64,000 nt of DNA, from assembly GCA_040218145.1 (NCBI GenBank), contig JAVJQK010000113.1:1-64000 (forward strand). The letters are read 5' to 3'. A program made the translations under genes and the position numbers. Source of the DNA: Sandaracinaceae bacterium. Its GTDB lineage: Bacteria > Myxococcota_A > Polyangia > Polyangiales > Sandaracinaceae. A model generated the notes under the pieces. That model did not search any database. It had not been told where the DNA came from and saw only the letters and a list, made by a program, of their open reading frames with translations. Below, piece after piece: positions 19,647 through 29,598 of the stretch (its first letter is position 1; each line of letters begins with the position of its first letter).

Positions 19647-20177
19647 TCACTCCCAGCCCTGGGCGAGCTGGTTCATCGAGTCGTCGGCGACGAAGATGTG
19701 GTCATCTGCCGAATAGGTCTCGAAGATCACGTTGTCGCCGTCCCCGTCGAGGTCGGCGCGAGCCTGGGCGTACCACCAGAAGTCGCTGCCATCGTAGCCA
19801 GCGATGCCCGGGTTGGTGCCCGGCGGGCCCGCGAGCGTGCGGTACTGGAAGCGGACCGGCCCGTCCGGAGCGGCGCCGAGCGCGGCCCAGCCCGCCGCGT
19901 TTCCGTCGAAGACGACCTTGTCGCCGCCCATGGGCAGGGTCACCGGGTTCCAGGCCGGCACGTTGCAGTACTGCCCGAACTCGGCCCGGTAGGCCTCCTG
20001 ACGCTGCTTGATCTCGCCCAGGAAGACCACCGCCTCTGCTGTGCGCGATCGCTGCAGGTAGCTCTGGAAGCTCGGGATGGCGACGGCGGCGAGGATGCCG
20101 ATGATGACCACGACGATCATCAGCTCGATGAGCGTGTAGCCCTCGCGGGCGCGGCGGAGGGGGCGAGTGTGCGGCAC
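19647..20177 (-). CDS. Type IV pilin-like protein (second pilin)
   Basis: A 176-aa prepilin with leader VPHTRPLRRAREG then [20 protein letters not shown]: cleavage Gly, Glu+5, Tyr instead of Phe at +1. The helix continues as SYLQRSRTAEAVVFLGEIKQ. The globular part ends with a motif shared with the other two pilins, ARADLDGDGDNVIFE. GTG at 20177 gives a normal 13-aa leader; another GTG at 20231 would give 31 aa. Neither has a clear ribosome site. No sigma-54 site with correct spacing was found in the 75 bp after pilR, so it may be transcribed with pilR or from a weak promoter. Confidence 0.82.
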   Translation of the reverse strand: MPHTRPLRRAREGYTLIELMIVVVIIGILAAVAIPSFQSYLQRSRTAEAVVFLGEIKQRQEAYRAEFGQYCNVPAWNPVTLPMGGDKVVFDGNAAGWAALGAAPDGPVRFQYRTLAGPPGTNPGIAGYDGSDFWWYAQARADLDGDGDNVIFETYSADDHIFVADDSMNQLAQGWE

Positions 20178-20252
20178 GGTGAAGAGAGTATATGCAAGGC
20201 GGAGGCCCTGCCAGAGAACGGCCGCAGCCACGCGGCAGGGTGACCAGGCACG

Positions 20253-21626
<1,374 letters not shown>

Positions 21627-21701
21627 CGGTGGCGCAGACTACCATGTGACTCCGCGCGAGCCTTTGACCGGTGATGGGGTCTTCGTCGATGCTCGCGCCG
21701 C

Positions 21702-24700
21702 ATGCCTCCCCAGAAACGCGCCTCGCTCCACGCAGCGCTGCTGCTCTCGGGCTTCGCCGCGCTGGTCTACGAGCTGAGCTGGACGCGCATGCTGCAGCGC
21801 GTGTTCGGCGTCGGCGATCTCGCGGTCGCCACCGTGCTCGCCGCGTTCTTCGGCGGGCTCGGGCTCGGGAGCTGGCTCGCGTCGCGGTACGCCGAGCGGG
21901 TCACGCGACCCGCCCGCGCCTACGCGGCGCTCGAGCTGGCCATCGCGGCCTTCGCGTTCGTCTCGCCGTTCCTCGTGCCGTGGGTCGGGCACGCCTACAC
22001 CGCCGTCGGCCAGGACGCCTCGGGGGAGCTGCTCTCGGCGTGGCGGCTCGGCGTGGCGCTGCTCCTGCTCCTGCCTCCCACCGTGCTGATGGGCGCGACC
22101 CTGCCCATCCTCGCGAAGGTCGTGTCCGAGGGCGCGTGGGCGAAGGAGGTCACGGGGCTCTACGTGACGAACACGCTGGGCGCGGTCCTCGGCGCCGGCG
22201 CGGCGGGGCTCTGGCTCCTGCCCCGCGTGGGCGGGCGGATCTCGACCTGGATCGCCGCGGGGGCGAGCCTCGCGGCCGCGGCGCTCGTCGTCGCCATGTT
22301 TCGTGGGACGTCGACCGCCCCGCGGGACACGGGCGCGGCGGAGGCTGCGCCCGACGCCGGAGGAGGCACCGCGGGGATCGCGTTCGCCGCCTCGCTCGCC
22401 GCGGGCACCGGCCTCGCTTCGCTCGCGGGCGAGGTGCTCTGGACCCGGCTGCTGCGAACCGTGCTGCACGCCACCACGCAGGCGTTCGCGGCCATGCTGG
22501 TCTGCTACCTGCTGGGCATCGCGCTCGGGGGCCTGCTGGCGCGGCGCCTGGCGCGCTCGAAGGCCGGCGCCGCCACCGCGCTCGCGGGCACGCAGCTCCT
22601 CGCGGGCATCATGACGGTCGGCGCGATGGCGTTCCTGCCGCACCTCGTCCGCGTGGTGCCGCTCCTTCGAGGCCAGCCGAGCTTCGTGCCGCACGAGCCG
22701 AGCGTGATCCTGGCCGTGGCCGCGGCGCTGCTCCTGCCGCTCGCGCTCGTGCTCGGCACGGGCCTGCCGCTCGCGTGGAAGCTCGCCGAGAGTGACGACG
22801 CGGGCGCCGCGCGCGGGACGGGCGCGCTCCTCGCCGCCAACACGCTCGGCGGCCTGGTCGGCTCGCTCCTCGCGGGCTTCGCGCTCGTGCCGCTGGTGGG
22901 GATCGAGGCGTCGCTCTTCGTGGTCGTCTTCATCCACATGCTGGTGGCCGGCCTGGCCGCGCGCCGGGCGGCGAAGGAGCGCTCTCCCGTCACGCGCGCG
23001 CTCGTCACGACCGGGCCGCTCATCGTCGCGGTGCTCCTCATCTCGACCCAGCCCACCGTCGACCTGCCCTACCTCCTGCGGGCCAACGAGAACGGGCTCG
23101 CGGCGCTCGTGCAGGGGCCGGGCGAGGCTTGGCGCGAGCCCATCGTGTTCCTGCGCGAGGGCCGGAGCGCGACGGTCACGGTCGAGCGTCGGCCGACGGG
23201 CCTGCGGCTCTACAATGACGGCCGCCCGGAGTCGGGCTTCGGGAGCTCCGAGCCGGGCTTCGGCCCCGAGCTGGCGCTGCTCGGCGGGATGCCGACGCTG
23301 TTCGGCGCCGCGCAGGGGCGCGCGATGGTGATCGGCCTCGGGGCCGGCCACACCACCAGCCTGCTGCTCGCGGGCGGCTTCGAGCGCGTGGACGTGGTGG
23401 AGCTCGAGGCGGGCATCGTCGAGGCCGCCCGCCTGATGCACGAGGCCCGCGAGACGCCGTTCCCGCTCGACGATCCGCGCGCGCGCCTCGTCATCGACGA
23501 CGCCCGCAACCGGCTCGCGCTCGCCGACGCGGGCACCTACGACGCGGTCGTCAGTCAGCCGTCCCACCCTTGGCTGGCCGGCTCGAGCGCGCTCTACACC
23601 CGGGAGTTCTTCGAGGAGGTCGATCGGGCGCTGAGCGACGGCGGGGTCTTCTCGCTCTGGGTGAACCTCTTCCGCATCCGACCTCGGCACGTGCAGGCCG
23701 TGGTGCGAACCCTGACCGAGGTCTTCCCGCACGTGCAGGGCTTCATCACCGAGCAGTCGAGCTTGCTGCTGTGCGCGACCAAGCACCCCGCCGAGTGGGG
23801 CGACGGGCTGGACGCCGCGATCGCGCGGCTGGAGCGCTACCTCGGCCCACAGCAGATCGCCGACCGCGCCGCCCTCGCGCGCCACCTCGAGCTGGACGGA
23901 GCGGCCGCGCGGGCCCTGGGGGCGGGCGGCGAGGTCATCGTGGACGACCGGCCGATGCTGGAATTCGAGCTCGCGCGCACGCCGCCCGGCACCGCGGTGG
24001 TGCCCCCCATGCTCGACCGGCTGGTCCGGCAGGCGCCCTGGTGGTCGGAGCCCTTCGCCGAGCGCTGGTCGGGCGGCGACCGCAGCGCCGCCTTCCTCGG
24101 CCGGGTGAGCGCGGTGGAGGCGAGGCCGTTGGCCCTCGAGCGCGTCGCGGACTCGCTGCCGCACGCGGGATTGTCGGACGCCGGGCGACGGCTGGTCAGC
24201 GGCGCCATCGCCGAGGCGCGCGGGGACGTGCGCGGAGCGCTCGAGGCCTACGACGCGGCGGCCGATCCGCGCGCCGCCTCCCGCGCGGACAGGCTCCGCC
24301 TCGCCGAGGACATGCCGCGTCGCGCGCTGCGGGTCGCGGCCTCGCGCTCGACCGACCCCGAGCTGGCCGCGCCGCTCCTCCGGGCCGCCCTGCGCGTCGA
24401 TGCGCCGTGGGCCTACGCGATCGCCATCGAGGTGGCGGAGCGGGTGGCGCGACCCGAGGAGCAGGCGCTCCGCCAGCTCGTGTCGCTGCACGCGGCCGAG
24501 CCCTGCCGGCCCTGGCGCGTCGCGCGGCCGGGGGTCGAGGGGCTCGCTCGGGGGGTCGGGGAGGTGGCGTTCGTGGCCCGCGTCTGCGCCGACGCCGAGG
24601 GGGACCGCGAGGCCGCCATCCGGCTCTCCACGCTCTCGGTCCGGGCCCGTCGCGCCGCGGCCGAGGCGGCGTGGGAGGCCGGCGAGCGTTGCCGGGCCGG

Positions 24701-24980
24701 CGGCAACGGGGGCTGCGCGCTCATGAACCTGCGGCGCGCGCTGCGGACCTACCCGAGCCACAGCCGCGCCGCGGCCTCGCTCGCGACCCTGCTCGTCGCG
24801 TCCGGGCGTCGCGACGACGCGCGCGCCGTGCTCCTCGAGACCCTCGAGGCCACCGAGGGCATCGACACCTCGCGCCAACGCCTCGCCGCCGCCGCGGCGC
24901 AGCTGGGCATCGAGCTGCCCGGGCTGAGCGCGCCCGTCACGGAGTCGCCGACGTCGATCGCGCCTTCGAGCCAGGACTGA
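21702..24980 (+). CDS. Membrane spermidine-synthase-like fusion with TPR tail
   Basis: A 1092-aa three-part protein. Residues ~1-455 form many hydrophobic helices starting LLLSGFAALVYELSWTRML, typical of membrane-fused spermidine-synthase-like proteins. Residues ~470-770 are a Rossmann-type domain with MVIGLGAGHTTSLLLAGG near 540, the acidic end VVELEAG, then DDARNRLALADAGTYDAVVS and REFFEEVDRALSDGGVFSLW. The remaining ~300 residues are TPR-like helices. Several residues needed for polyamine synthesis cannot be confirmed, so it may act on another substrate. ATG at 21702 directly precedes the first membrane helix. It diverges from pilR and converges on the small gene at 24985. Confidence 0.82.
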   Translation: MPPQKRASLHAALLLSGFAALVYELSWTRMLQRVFGVGDLAVATVLAAFFGGLGLGSWLASRYAERVTRPARAYAALELAIAAFAFVSPFLVPWVGHAYTAVGQDASGELLSAWRLGVALLLLLPPTVLMGATLPILAKVVSEGAWAKEVTGLYVTNTLGAVLGAGAAGLWLLPRVGGRISTWIAAGASLAAAALVVAMFRGTSTAPRDTGAAEAAPDAGGGTAGIAFAASLAAGTGLASLAGEVLWTRLLRTVLHATTQAFAAMLVCYLLGIALGGLLARRLARSKAGAATALAGTQLLAGIMTVGAMAFLPHLVRVVPLLRGQPSFVPHEPSVILAVAAALLLPLALVLGTGLPLAWKLAESDDAGAARGTGALLAANTLGGLVGSLLAGFALVPLVGIEASLFVVVFIHMLVAGLAARRAAKERSPVTRALVTTGPLIVAVLLISTQPTVDLPYLLRANENGLAALVQGPGEAWREPIVFLREGRSATVTVERRPTGLRLYNDGRPESGFGSSEPGFGPELALLGGMPTLFGAAQGRAMVIGLGAGHTTSLLLAGGFERVDVVELEAGIVEAARLMHEARETPFPLDDPRARLVIDDARNRLALADAGTYDAVVSQPSHPWLAGSSALYTREFFEEVDRALSDGGVFSLWVNLFRIRPRHVQAVVRTLTEVFPHVQGFITEQSSLLLCATKHPAEWGDGLDAAIARLERYLGPQQIADRAALARHLELDGAAARALGAGGEVIVDDRPMLEFELARTPPGTAVVPPMLDRLVRQAPWWSEPFAERWSGGDRSAAFLGRVSAVEARPLALERVADSLPHAGLSDAGRRLVSGAIAEARGDVRGALEAYDAAADPRAASRADRLRLAEDMPRRALRVAASRSTDPELAAPLLRAALRVDAPWAYAIAIEVAERVARPEEQALRQLVSLHAAEPCRPWRVARPGVEGLARGVGEVAFVARVCADAEGDREAAIRLSTLSVRARRAAAEAAWEAGERCRAGGNGGCALMNLRRALRTYPSHSRAAASLATLLVASGRRDDARAVLLETLEATEGIDTSRQRLAAAAAQLGIELPGLSAPVTESPTSIAPSSQD

Positions 24981-24984
24981 GGGC

Positions 24985-25266
24985 TCAGAACCCCGTGCGG
25001 CTGCCGGGGCCGCCGTCGCGGGGGCCGCGCACGGCGAGGCCGAAGACCGGCTCGTAGACGACGTAGTGCACGGTGCCGTCCTTCGCCTCGGCCTCGAGGT
25101 AGCTGTCCTGCAGGGACAGGCGCACGATCTCGGTGAGCACCGTGGTGCCGCCGGTCGCGCCGAGGTAGACGGAAGCGCGGTGCTCGCCTTCGGCCAGATA
25201 CTCCCCGTCCTTCTTGTCGAGGCCCGAGGTCTTTTCGAGGATGTCGGCGAGAAGCTTGCGGTCCAT
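24985..25266 (-). CDS. Small conserved-looking protein, unknown function
   Basis: A 93-aa soluble protein: MDRKLLADILEKTSGLDKKD, EHRASVYLGATGGTTVLTEI, then SYLEAEAKDGTVHYVVYEPV. No family is recognised. The frame runs open far upstream, but that portion is antisense to the TPR lipoprotein. ATG at 25266 has AGGA nine bases upstream; ATG at 25275 is also possible. It converges with the preceding fusion gene, with a 4-bp gap, and is divergent from the TPR lipoprotein. Confidence 0.65.
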   Translation of the reverse strand: MDRKLLADILEKTSGLDKKDGEYLAEGEHRASVYLGATGGTTVLTEIVRLSLQDSYLEAEAKDGTVHYVVYEPVFGLAVRGPRDGGPGSRTGF

Positions 25267-25311
25267 CGGGCGCATCCTGGAGCGGCCCGCCGCGGGGGTC
25301 AAGCGTGGGCG

Positions 25312-26133
25312 ACGCGGCTCGCGCTGACGCTGCTCCTGGGCTGCCTCGCGGGCTCGCTGGTGGGCTGCGGCGGGCCGATGGCCGACGGCCGGCGCGCCAT
25401 GGTGCGCGGCGACTTCGAGGGCGCGGCGCGGGCGTTCGGACGCGCCACCGAGGAGACGCCGGACGATCCCCGCGCCTGGCTCGCGCTCGGCCGCGCGGAG
25501 ATGAACGCGGAGCGCTACGCCCGCGCCCGCGACGCCTTCACCCGGCTCGCGACCCTGCGCCCGCGGGCGGCGCTGCCGCGCGTGCTGATCGGCAACTGCT
25601 GGGAGCTGCAGCGTCGCTACGACGAGGCGCTCATCGCCTATCGCCACGCGGTGGAGGTCGCCCCGCGCTCGGCCTACGCGCACCGGGTGCTGGGCACGCG
25701 GCTGCTGCGCTGGGGCGAGCCGGTGCTCGCGCTCGCGTCGCTCGAGCGCGCGGTGGAGCTGGCCCCCGATCACGCCGAGACCTGGAACGCGCTCGGCCTC
25801 GCCCGCTACCACGCCGAAGATCGCCGGGGCGCGGAGCGGTCGTTCCGCGCCGGCCTCGAGCGGCACCCGGATCACGTGGGCCTCTCGCTCGGGCTGGCCG
25901 CCCTGCTCATCAACGAGGGCCGGCACGCGGACGCGCTCGCCCTCTACGATCGCGTGCTCCGGCGCGCGCCGACCTTCGCGCCGGCCCACGTGGGGCGCGG
26001 CATCCTGCTGCACGAGCTCGGCCGCCAGGACGAGGCGGAGGCGGCCTTCGCGCGGGCGGTGGAGGTGGCGCGGAGGCCGGCGCGCTTCCAGCGGCGGCTC
26101 GAGCAGTACCGAGCGCTCCGCCGCGGCGATTGA
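25312..26133 (+). CDS. TPR lipoprotein, apparent ACG start
   Basis: About 273 aa: hydrophobic signal RLALTLLLGCLAGSLVGC with lipobox LVGC, then about seven TPR units (ARAFGRATEETPDDPRAWLA, EALIAYRHAVEVAPRSAYAH, ALASLERAVELAPDHAETWN and so on) to the end. No ATG, GTG or TTG precedes the signal sequence in this frame except within the antisense gene. At 25312 the codon ACG sits exactly where ATG would be expected, before CGG CTC GCG CTG. The next standard starts (GTG 25360, ATG 25378) would remove the signal. The start may be a non-canonical ACG or a mutated or misread ATG. Its role is probably as a scaffold in the periplasm. Confidence 0.75.
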   Translation, partial: TRLALTLLLGCLAGSLVGCGGPMADGRRAMVRGDFEGAARAFGRATEETPDDPRAWLALGRAEMNAERYARARDAFTRLATLRPRAALPRVLIGNCWELQRRYDEALIAYRHAVEVAPRSAYAHRVLGTRLLRWGEPVLALASLERAVELAPDHAETWNALGLARYHAEDRRGAERSFRAGLERHPDHVGLSLGLAALLINEGRHADALALYDRVLRRAPTFAPAHVGRGILLHELGRQDEAEAAFARAVEVARRPARFQRRLEQYRALRRGD

Positions 26134-26166
26134 CCTGGGGGGCGCGCCCTCTCTACGCTCTGTCCC

Positions 26167-26910
26167 GTGACGCGCTTCGCGGGGTTCGGGATCGTGTTCG
26201 GGGTGGTGGCCGCGCTGCTGCTCGGGCTCGTGAGCGACGCCGACGCGCAGCGCCGGAGGCGGCGTCGTCAGCCGGAGCCGCCCGCCAACGGCACGCTCGT
26301 CGTGCAGTCCCAGGTCGACGGCGCCGAGGTGCTGGTCGACGAGGCGACGGTGGGCTTCACCCCGCTCGACCCGCTCGAGCTCCCGCCGGGCGAGCACACC
26401 GTGCGCGTGCGCCGCCCTGGCTACACCGAGTTCGACGACGTGGTGGAGATCGCCCCCGGCGGCGAGGCGGTGGTGCCGGTCGAGCTGATCGCGCTCGCGA
26501 TGGTGGTGACGGTGCGCTCGACCCCCGACGAGTCGCGCGTGTTCGTCGACGGGACGTTCCGCGGCAACACCCCGATCGAGCTCGAGCTGATCGAGGGCGA
26601 GCACGAGCTTCGCGTCGCGGCCCCGCGCTTCCGCGAGCACACCCGCACGATCACCGCCATCCCGGGCGAGCTGGAGCTGGTGGACGTGACCCTCGAGGCG
26701 GTCCCCGACGAGCTCCTGAACCCGCGCGCGCCGGAGTGGTACGAGGAGCCGGTGACCTGGATCGCGATCGGCGGCGGCGCGGCGGCCCTCGCGGTCATCA
26801 TCGTGATCGTCGCGGTGGTGACCCAGCAGCCCGGCCCGCCGCTCCAGGACTTCTGCGGCGACAACGACGAGATGTGCGACCTCGTCGTCCGGCCTGCCTG
26901 GGAGTTCTAG
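26167..26910 (+). CDS. PEGA-domain protein with C-terminal membrane helix
   Basis: A 247-aa protein with a signal peptide (FGIVFGVVAALLLGLVSDAD, cleavage near ADAQ), a short poly-Arg stretch and two PEGA domains: ~42-105 (NGTLVVQSQVDGAEVLVDEA, PPGEHTVRVRRPGY) and ~112-180 (VTVRSTPDESRVFVDGTF, EGEHELRVAAPRF). A membrane helix follows at ~195-220, then a short tail with two Cys. GTG at 26167 begins the signal. Located 33 bp after the TPR lipoprotein and 41 bp before the enoyl-CoA hydratase. PEGA domains are carbohydrate-associated surface modules by reputation; the actual ligand is unknown. Confidence 0.82.
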   Translation: MTRFAGFGIVFGVVAALLLGLVSDADAQRRRRRRQPEPPANGTLVVQSQVDGAEVLVDEATVGFTPLDPLELPPGEHTVRVRRPGYTEFDDVVEIAPGGEAVVPVELIALAMVVTVRSTPDESRVFVDGTFRGNTPIELELIEGEHELRVAAPRFREHTRTITAIPGELELVDVTLEAVPDELLNPRAPEWYEEPVTWIAIGGGAAALAVIIVIVAVVTQQPGPPLQDFCGDNDEMCDLVVRPAWEF

Positions 26911-26951
26911 CGGACCTTGATGATGCCGCGCGGCTCGGCTACCTCCGCGCC

Positions 26952-27770
26952 ATGGGCGAACAGGCGAAGCGAGAGATCGAGCTGGGCGGCGGCGTGGGCG
27001 TGAAGACGGAGCGCCGCGGGGCGATCGCGGTCTGGACCATCGACCGGCCGGAGCGGATGAACGCGCTGTCCCGCGCGGTGGTGCGGGAGCTGGGGCGGCT
27101 GGCGCGCGAGGCGGCGGCGGACCGGACGCTGCGGGCCGTGGTGCTGACCGGCGCGGGTGACAAGGCCTTCTGCGCGGGGGCGGACCTCAAGGAGCGCCGC
27201 GGGATGGACGAGGACGACGTCCGCGACTTCCTGCCGCTCTATCGCGCGAGCTTCGGGGAGATCGATCGGCTGCCGGTCCCCGTGATCGCGGCGCTGAACG
27301 GGGTGGCGTACGGCGGCGGGCTCGAGCTGGCGCTCGCCTGCGACTTCCGGGTGATGGCGGCCATTGCGAAGATCGGGCTGACCGAGACCTCGCTCGGCAT
27401 CATCCCGGGCGCGGGCGGGACCCAGCGGCTCACCCGGATCGTCGGCGAGGCCAAGGCCAAGGAGCTGATCGTGTTCGCGCGGCGCCTCGAGGCCGACGAG
27501 GCGCTCGCCATCGGGCTCGTGACCCGGGTCGCGGCCGAGGGCCAGAGCGCGCTCGAGGCGGCGCTGGAGCTGGCCGCGCCCCTCGAGCACGCGGCGCCCA
27601 TCGCGATCGGGGCCGCGCTCGACGCGATCGACGGCGCGTTCGATCTGCCCCTCGAGGCGGGCCTGTCGCTCGAGCAGCGCTGCTACGAGCGGACCCTCGC
27701 CTCGAAGGACCGCGTCGAGGCCATCACCGCGTTCGCCGAGAAGCGCAAGCCGGTCTTCCGCGGCGAGTGA
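26952..27770 (+). CDS. Enoyl-CoA hydratase/isomerase family protein
   Basis: A 272-aa crotonase-fold enzyme. Landmarks are TIDRPERMNALSRAVVRELG, the oxyanion-hole segments KAFCAGADLKE and NGVAYGGGLELALACD, and LTETSLGIIPGAGGTQRLTR. Both catalytic Glu of true hydratases are present (in GGGLELA and in LTETSLG), so hydration of an enoyl-CoA is likely; the chain specificity cannot be read from the sequence. The end EKRKPVFRGE is typical for the family. ATG at 26952 gives a ~20-residue lead before the domain. It converges with the membrane protein gene at 27779. Confidence 0.92.
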   Translation: MGEQAKREIELGGGVGVKTERRGAIAVWTIDRPERMNALSRAVVRELGRLAREAAADRTLRAVVLTGAGDKAFCAGADLKERRGMDEDDVRDFLPLYRASFGEIDRLPVPVIAALNGVAYGGGLELALACDFRVMAAIAKIGLTETSLGIIPGAGGTQRLTRIVGEAKAKELIVFARRLEADEALAIGLVTRVAAEGQSALEAALELAAPLEHAAPIAIGAALDAIDGAFDLPLEAGLSLEQRCYERTLASKDRVEAITAFAEKRKPVFRGE

Positions 27771-27778
27771 GTCGCGAG

Positions 27779-29581
27779 CTACTCGCGCGCGGCGCGGCGC
27801 CGGGCCCGCTCGAGCAGCGCGGGCGCCGACGGCGGGCCGCTCATGCGCGAGACGTAGTAGTCGGAGAGCCACGCCTGGCCGCGCGCGAGCTGCACGCTCG
27901 CGGCGCGCTCGAGGCGGGTGTCGTCCACCGGGTCGAGCCGCAGCGAATAGTCGAGGGCCATCATCACCGCGCGCCGGTAGCCGAGCCCGCCCAGCTCCCC
28001 CGCGAACCCGCGCAGGGCGTCGGCGTCGGTGAGGGTGGCGCCGAAGCGCGCGGCGAGCGACTCGGCGCGGCTCGGGGTGAGCGACTCCTCCCGCTCGTCG
28101 ATCTGGGCGATGACGTAGAACATCGAGGCGTGCGCGACCGCGAGGTTCTGCCGCGCGATCGCTCGCTCGTAGGCCCGGAGCGCCCCGTCCGCGTCCCCCG
28201 CGTCGCGCCGCGCGTGCCCCAGCTGGAGCCACGCGTAGAAGGACGCCGGCTGGGTGCTCGCCGCGTGCCCGAAGAGGGTCGCGCGATCGCTCCAGACCGA
28301 CGCGTACTGGGCGGTGCGCAGCCCGAGCAGCCCCGCCAGGGCGGCGACCGCGAGCGCGGGCCAGCGCCGGGGCGCGCGGGCGGCGAAGCGATCCATCAGC
28401 GCGCCGACGAAGAACGCGAGCGGCACGAGGGGCAGAGACAGGTAGCGGTCTTGCCACTGGAAGTAGACGGGCAGCGCGTTCGAGACCGGCGCCCAGAGCG
28501 CGAGGAACGACACCAGCGCGAAGGCGAGCGCGCCGCGCCTCTCGCGCAGCGCATAGCCGAGGCCGACCGCGACGGCGAGCGGGCCCGCGAGCACCGCGAG
28601 CGCGCCGAAGCCCTCGCCCCGGTCGATGGGGTAGAGCGGCGAGAGCGCGCTCGGCCAGAGCGCGGTCGAGAGGTGATGGGTGAGGCTGGCCCCGATCAGC
28701 GCGAGCCGCCCCGCGAGGTCGCGCTCCTGCCCGCGCAGCATCTCCGCGTCCGACCAGATGCCCACCGTCACCGCGCCCAGGCTCAGCGCGAAGAGCAGCG
28801 CCGGGAGCTGCGCGACGATGGCGCCGCGGAGGGGCCGCCGCTTCAGCCACACGTCCGCGGCCAGCATCACGAGCGGCAGCGGCAGCGCGGTGGTCTTCGA
28901 AAGGCACGCCGCCGCGTAGGCGATGAGGGCGAGCCACGCGCGGCGATCCCAGGGGCGCTCCCGCTTCGCGTTCGCGAGCAGGGCCAGGGCCGAGAAGCCG
29001 AGCGCGAGCACGTCCTTGCGCCCCGTCGCCCAGGTCACCGCCTCGACCTGCACGGGGTGGAGGCCGACGATCAGGGTGGCCGCGAGCCCCCCGAGCATGC
29101 CGAGCCCGAGCGCCCAGCACGCCTCGAGCAGCGCCCAGAGCGCGAGCACCCAGAGGAGCAGGCTCGTCAGGTGGATGGCGGGCCCATCGAGCCCGAACCA
29201 GGGCACGTCCAGCCAGTAGGAGAGCAGGTGCAGCGGGTGGTAGGCCTGGAAGTGCGGCGCGCTCCAGATGGTCGCGAGGTGCTCGCCCGAGATGGACTGC
29301 ACGAGCGGGTTGTCGGTCAGGAAGCGGTCGTCGTCCCAGCCGTCGAGGAGCGGGTGGAGCGAGGCGCGCCCGAAGGCGAGCGCGACGGCGAGCGCGACGG
29401 CGGCCCGCGCGACCCAGCGATGGGCGCGGCTCGGCGGGGGCGCCACCAGCGGGCCTGCCACCGGAGGCGCGGCCGCCCGTGACGACGCGGCCGCCCGTGA
29501 CGACGCGGCCGCCCCTGACGACGCGGCCGCGGGCTCCTTCCGCTTGGCCGCCTTCTTCTTTCTCTGCGCCTTCTTCGCCAT
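27779..29581 (-). CDS. Polytopic membrane protein, TMTC/GT39-like, with TPRs
   Basis: A 600-aa protein. The N-terminus is Lys-rich (MAKKAQRKKKAAKRKE) followed by an Ala/Ser/Arg repeat (~18-45) encoded by three 18-bp units. About ten hydrophobic helices follow, with LDGWDDDRFLTDNPLVQ in the first external loop and VEAVTWATGRKDVLALGF later, the same landmarks as in the protein at 16276. A soluble TPR-like end follows (ALRAYERAIARQNLAVAH). A role in lipid-linked sugar transfer is inferred from the architecture. It is the last gene of a minus-strand group with the lipoprotein and AgmX genes. Confidence 0.8.
   Translation of the reverse strand: MAKKAQRKKKAAKRKEPAAASSGAAASSRAAASSRAAAPPVAGPLVAPPPSRAHRWVARAAVALAVALAFGRASLHPLLDGWDDDRFLTDNPLVQSISGEHLATIWSAPHFQAYHPLHLLSYWLDVPWFGLDGPAIHLTSLLLWVLALWALLEACWALGLGMLGGLAATLIVGLHPVQVEAVTWATGRKDVLALGFSALALLANAKRERPWDRRAWLALIAYAAACLSKTTALPLPLVMLAADVWLKRRPLRGAIVAQLPALLFALSLGAVTVGIWSDAEMLRGQERDLAGRLALIGASLTHHLSTALWPSALSPLYPIDRGEGFGALAVLAGPLAVAVGLGYALRERRGALAFALVSFLALWAPVSNALPVYFQWQDRYLSLPLVPLAFFVGALMDRFAARAPRRWPALAVAALAGLLGLRTAQYASVWSDRATLFGHAASTQPASFYAWLQLGHARRDAGDADGALRAYERAIARQNLAVAHASMFYVIAQIDEREESLTPSRAESLAARFGATLTDADALRGFAGELGGLGYRRAVMMALDYSLRLDPVDDTRLERAASVQLARGQAWLSDYYVSRMSGPPSAPALLERARRRAARE
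29472..29528 (-). repeat. Three 18-bp repeats in the N-terminal coding region
   Basis: GCCCGTGACGACGCGGCC-type units are repeated three times, the last with one change (CCTGACG for CGTGACG). In the gene they encode AAASSR/AAASSG. Confidence 0.75.
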
Positions 29582-29598
29582 CGACGAGCGGGGCGCGG

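Noticed and set aside
20178-20252. Sigma-54 promoter for the second pilin
   Set aside because: TGGCAG and TTGCA elements exist but are separated by 10 bases instead of 5, so the helical spacing is wrong.
21639-24878. 1079-codon minus-strand frame antisense to the spermidine-synthase-like gene
   Set aside because: Arg/Gly/Glu-rich with no family resemblance; the plus-strand protein has clear membrane helices and a Rossmann motif.
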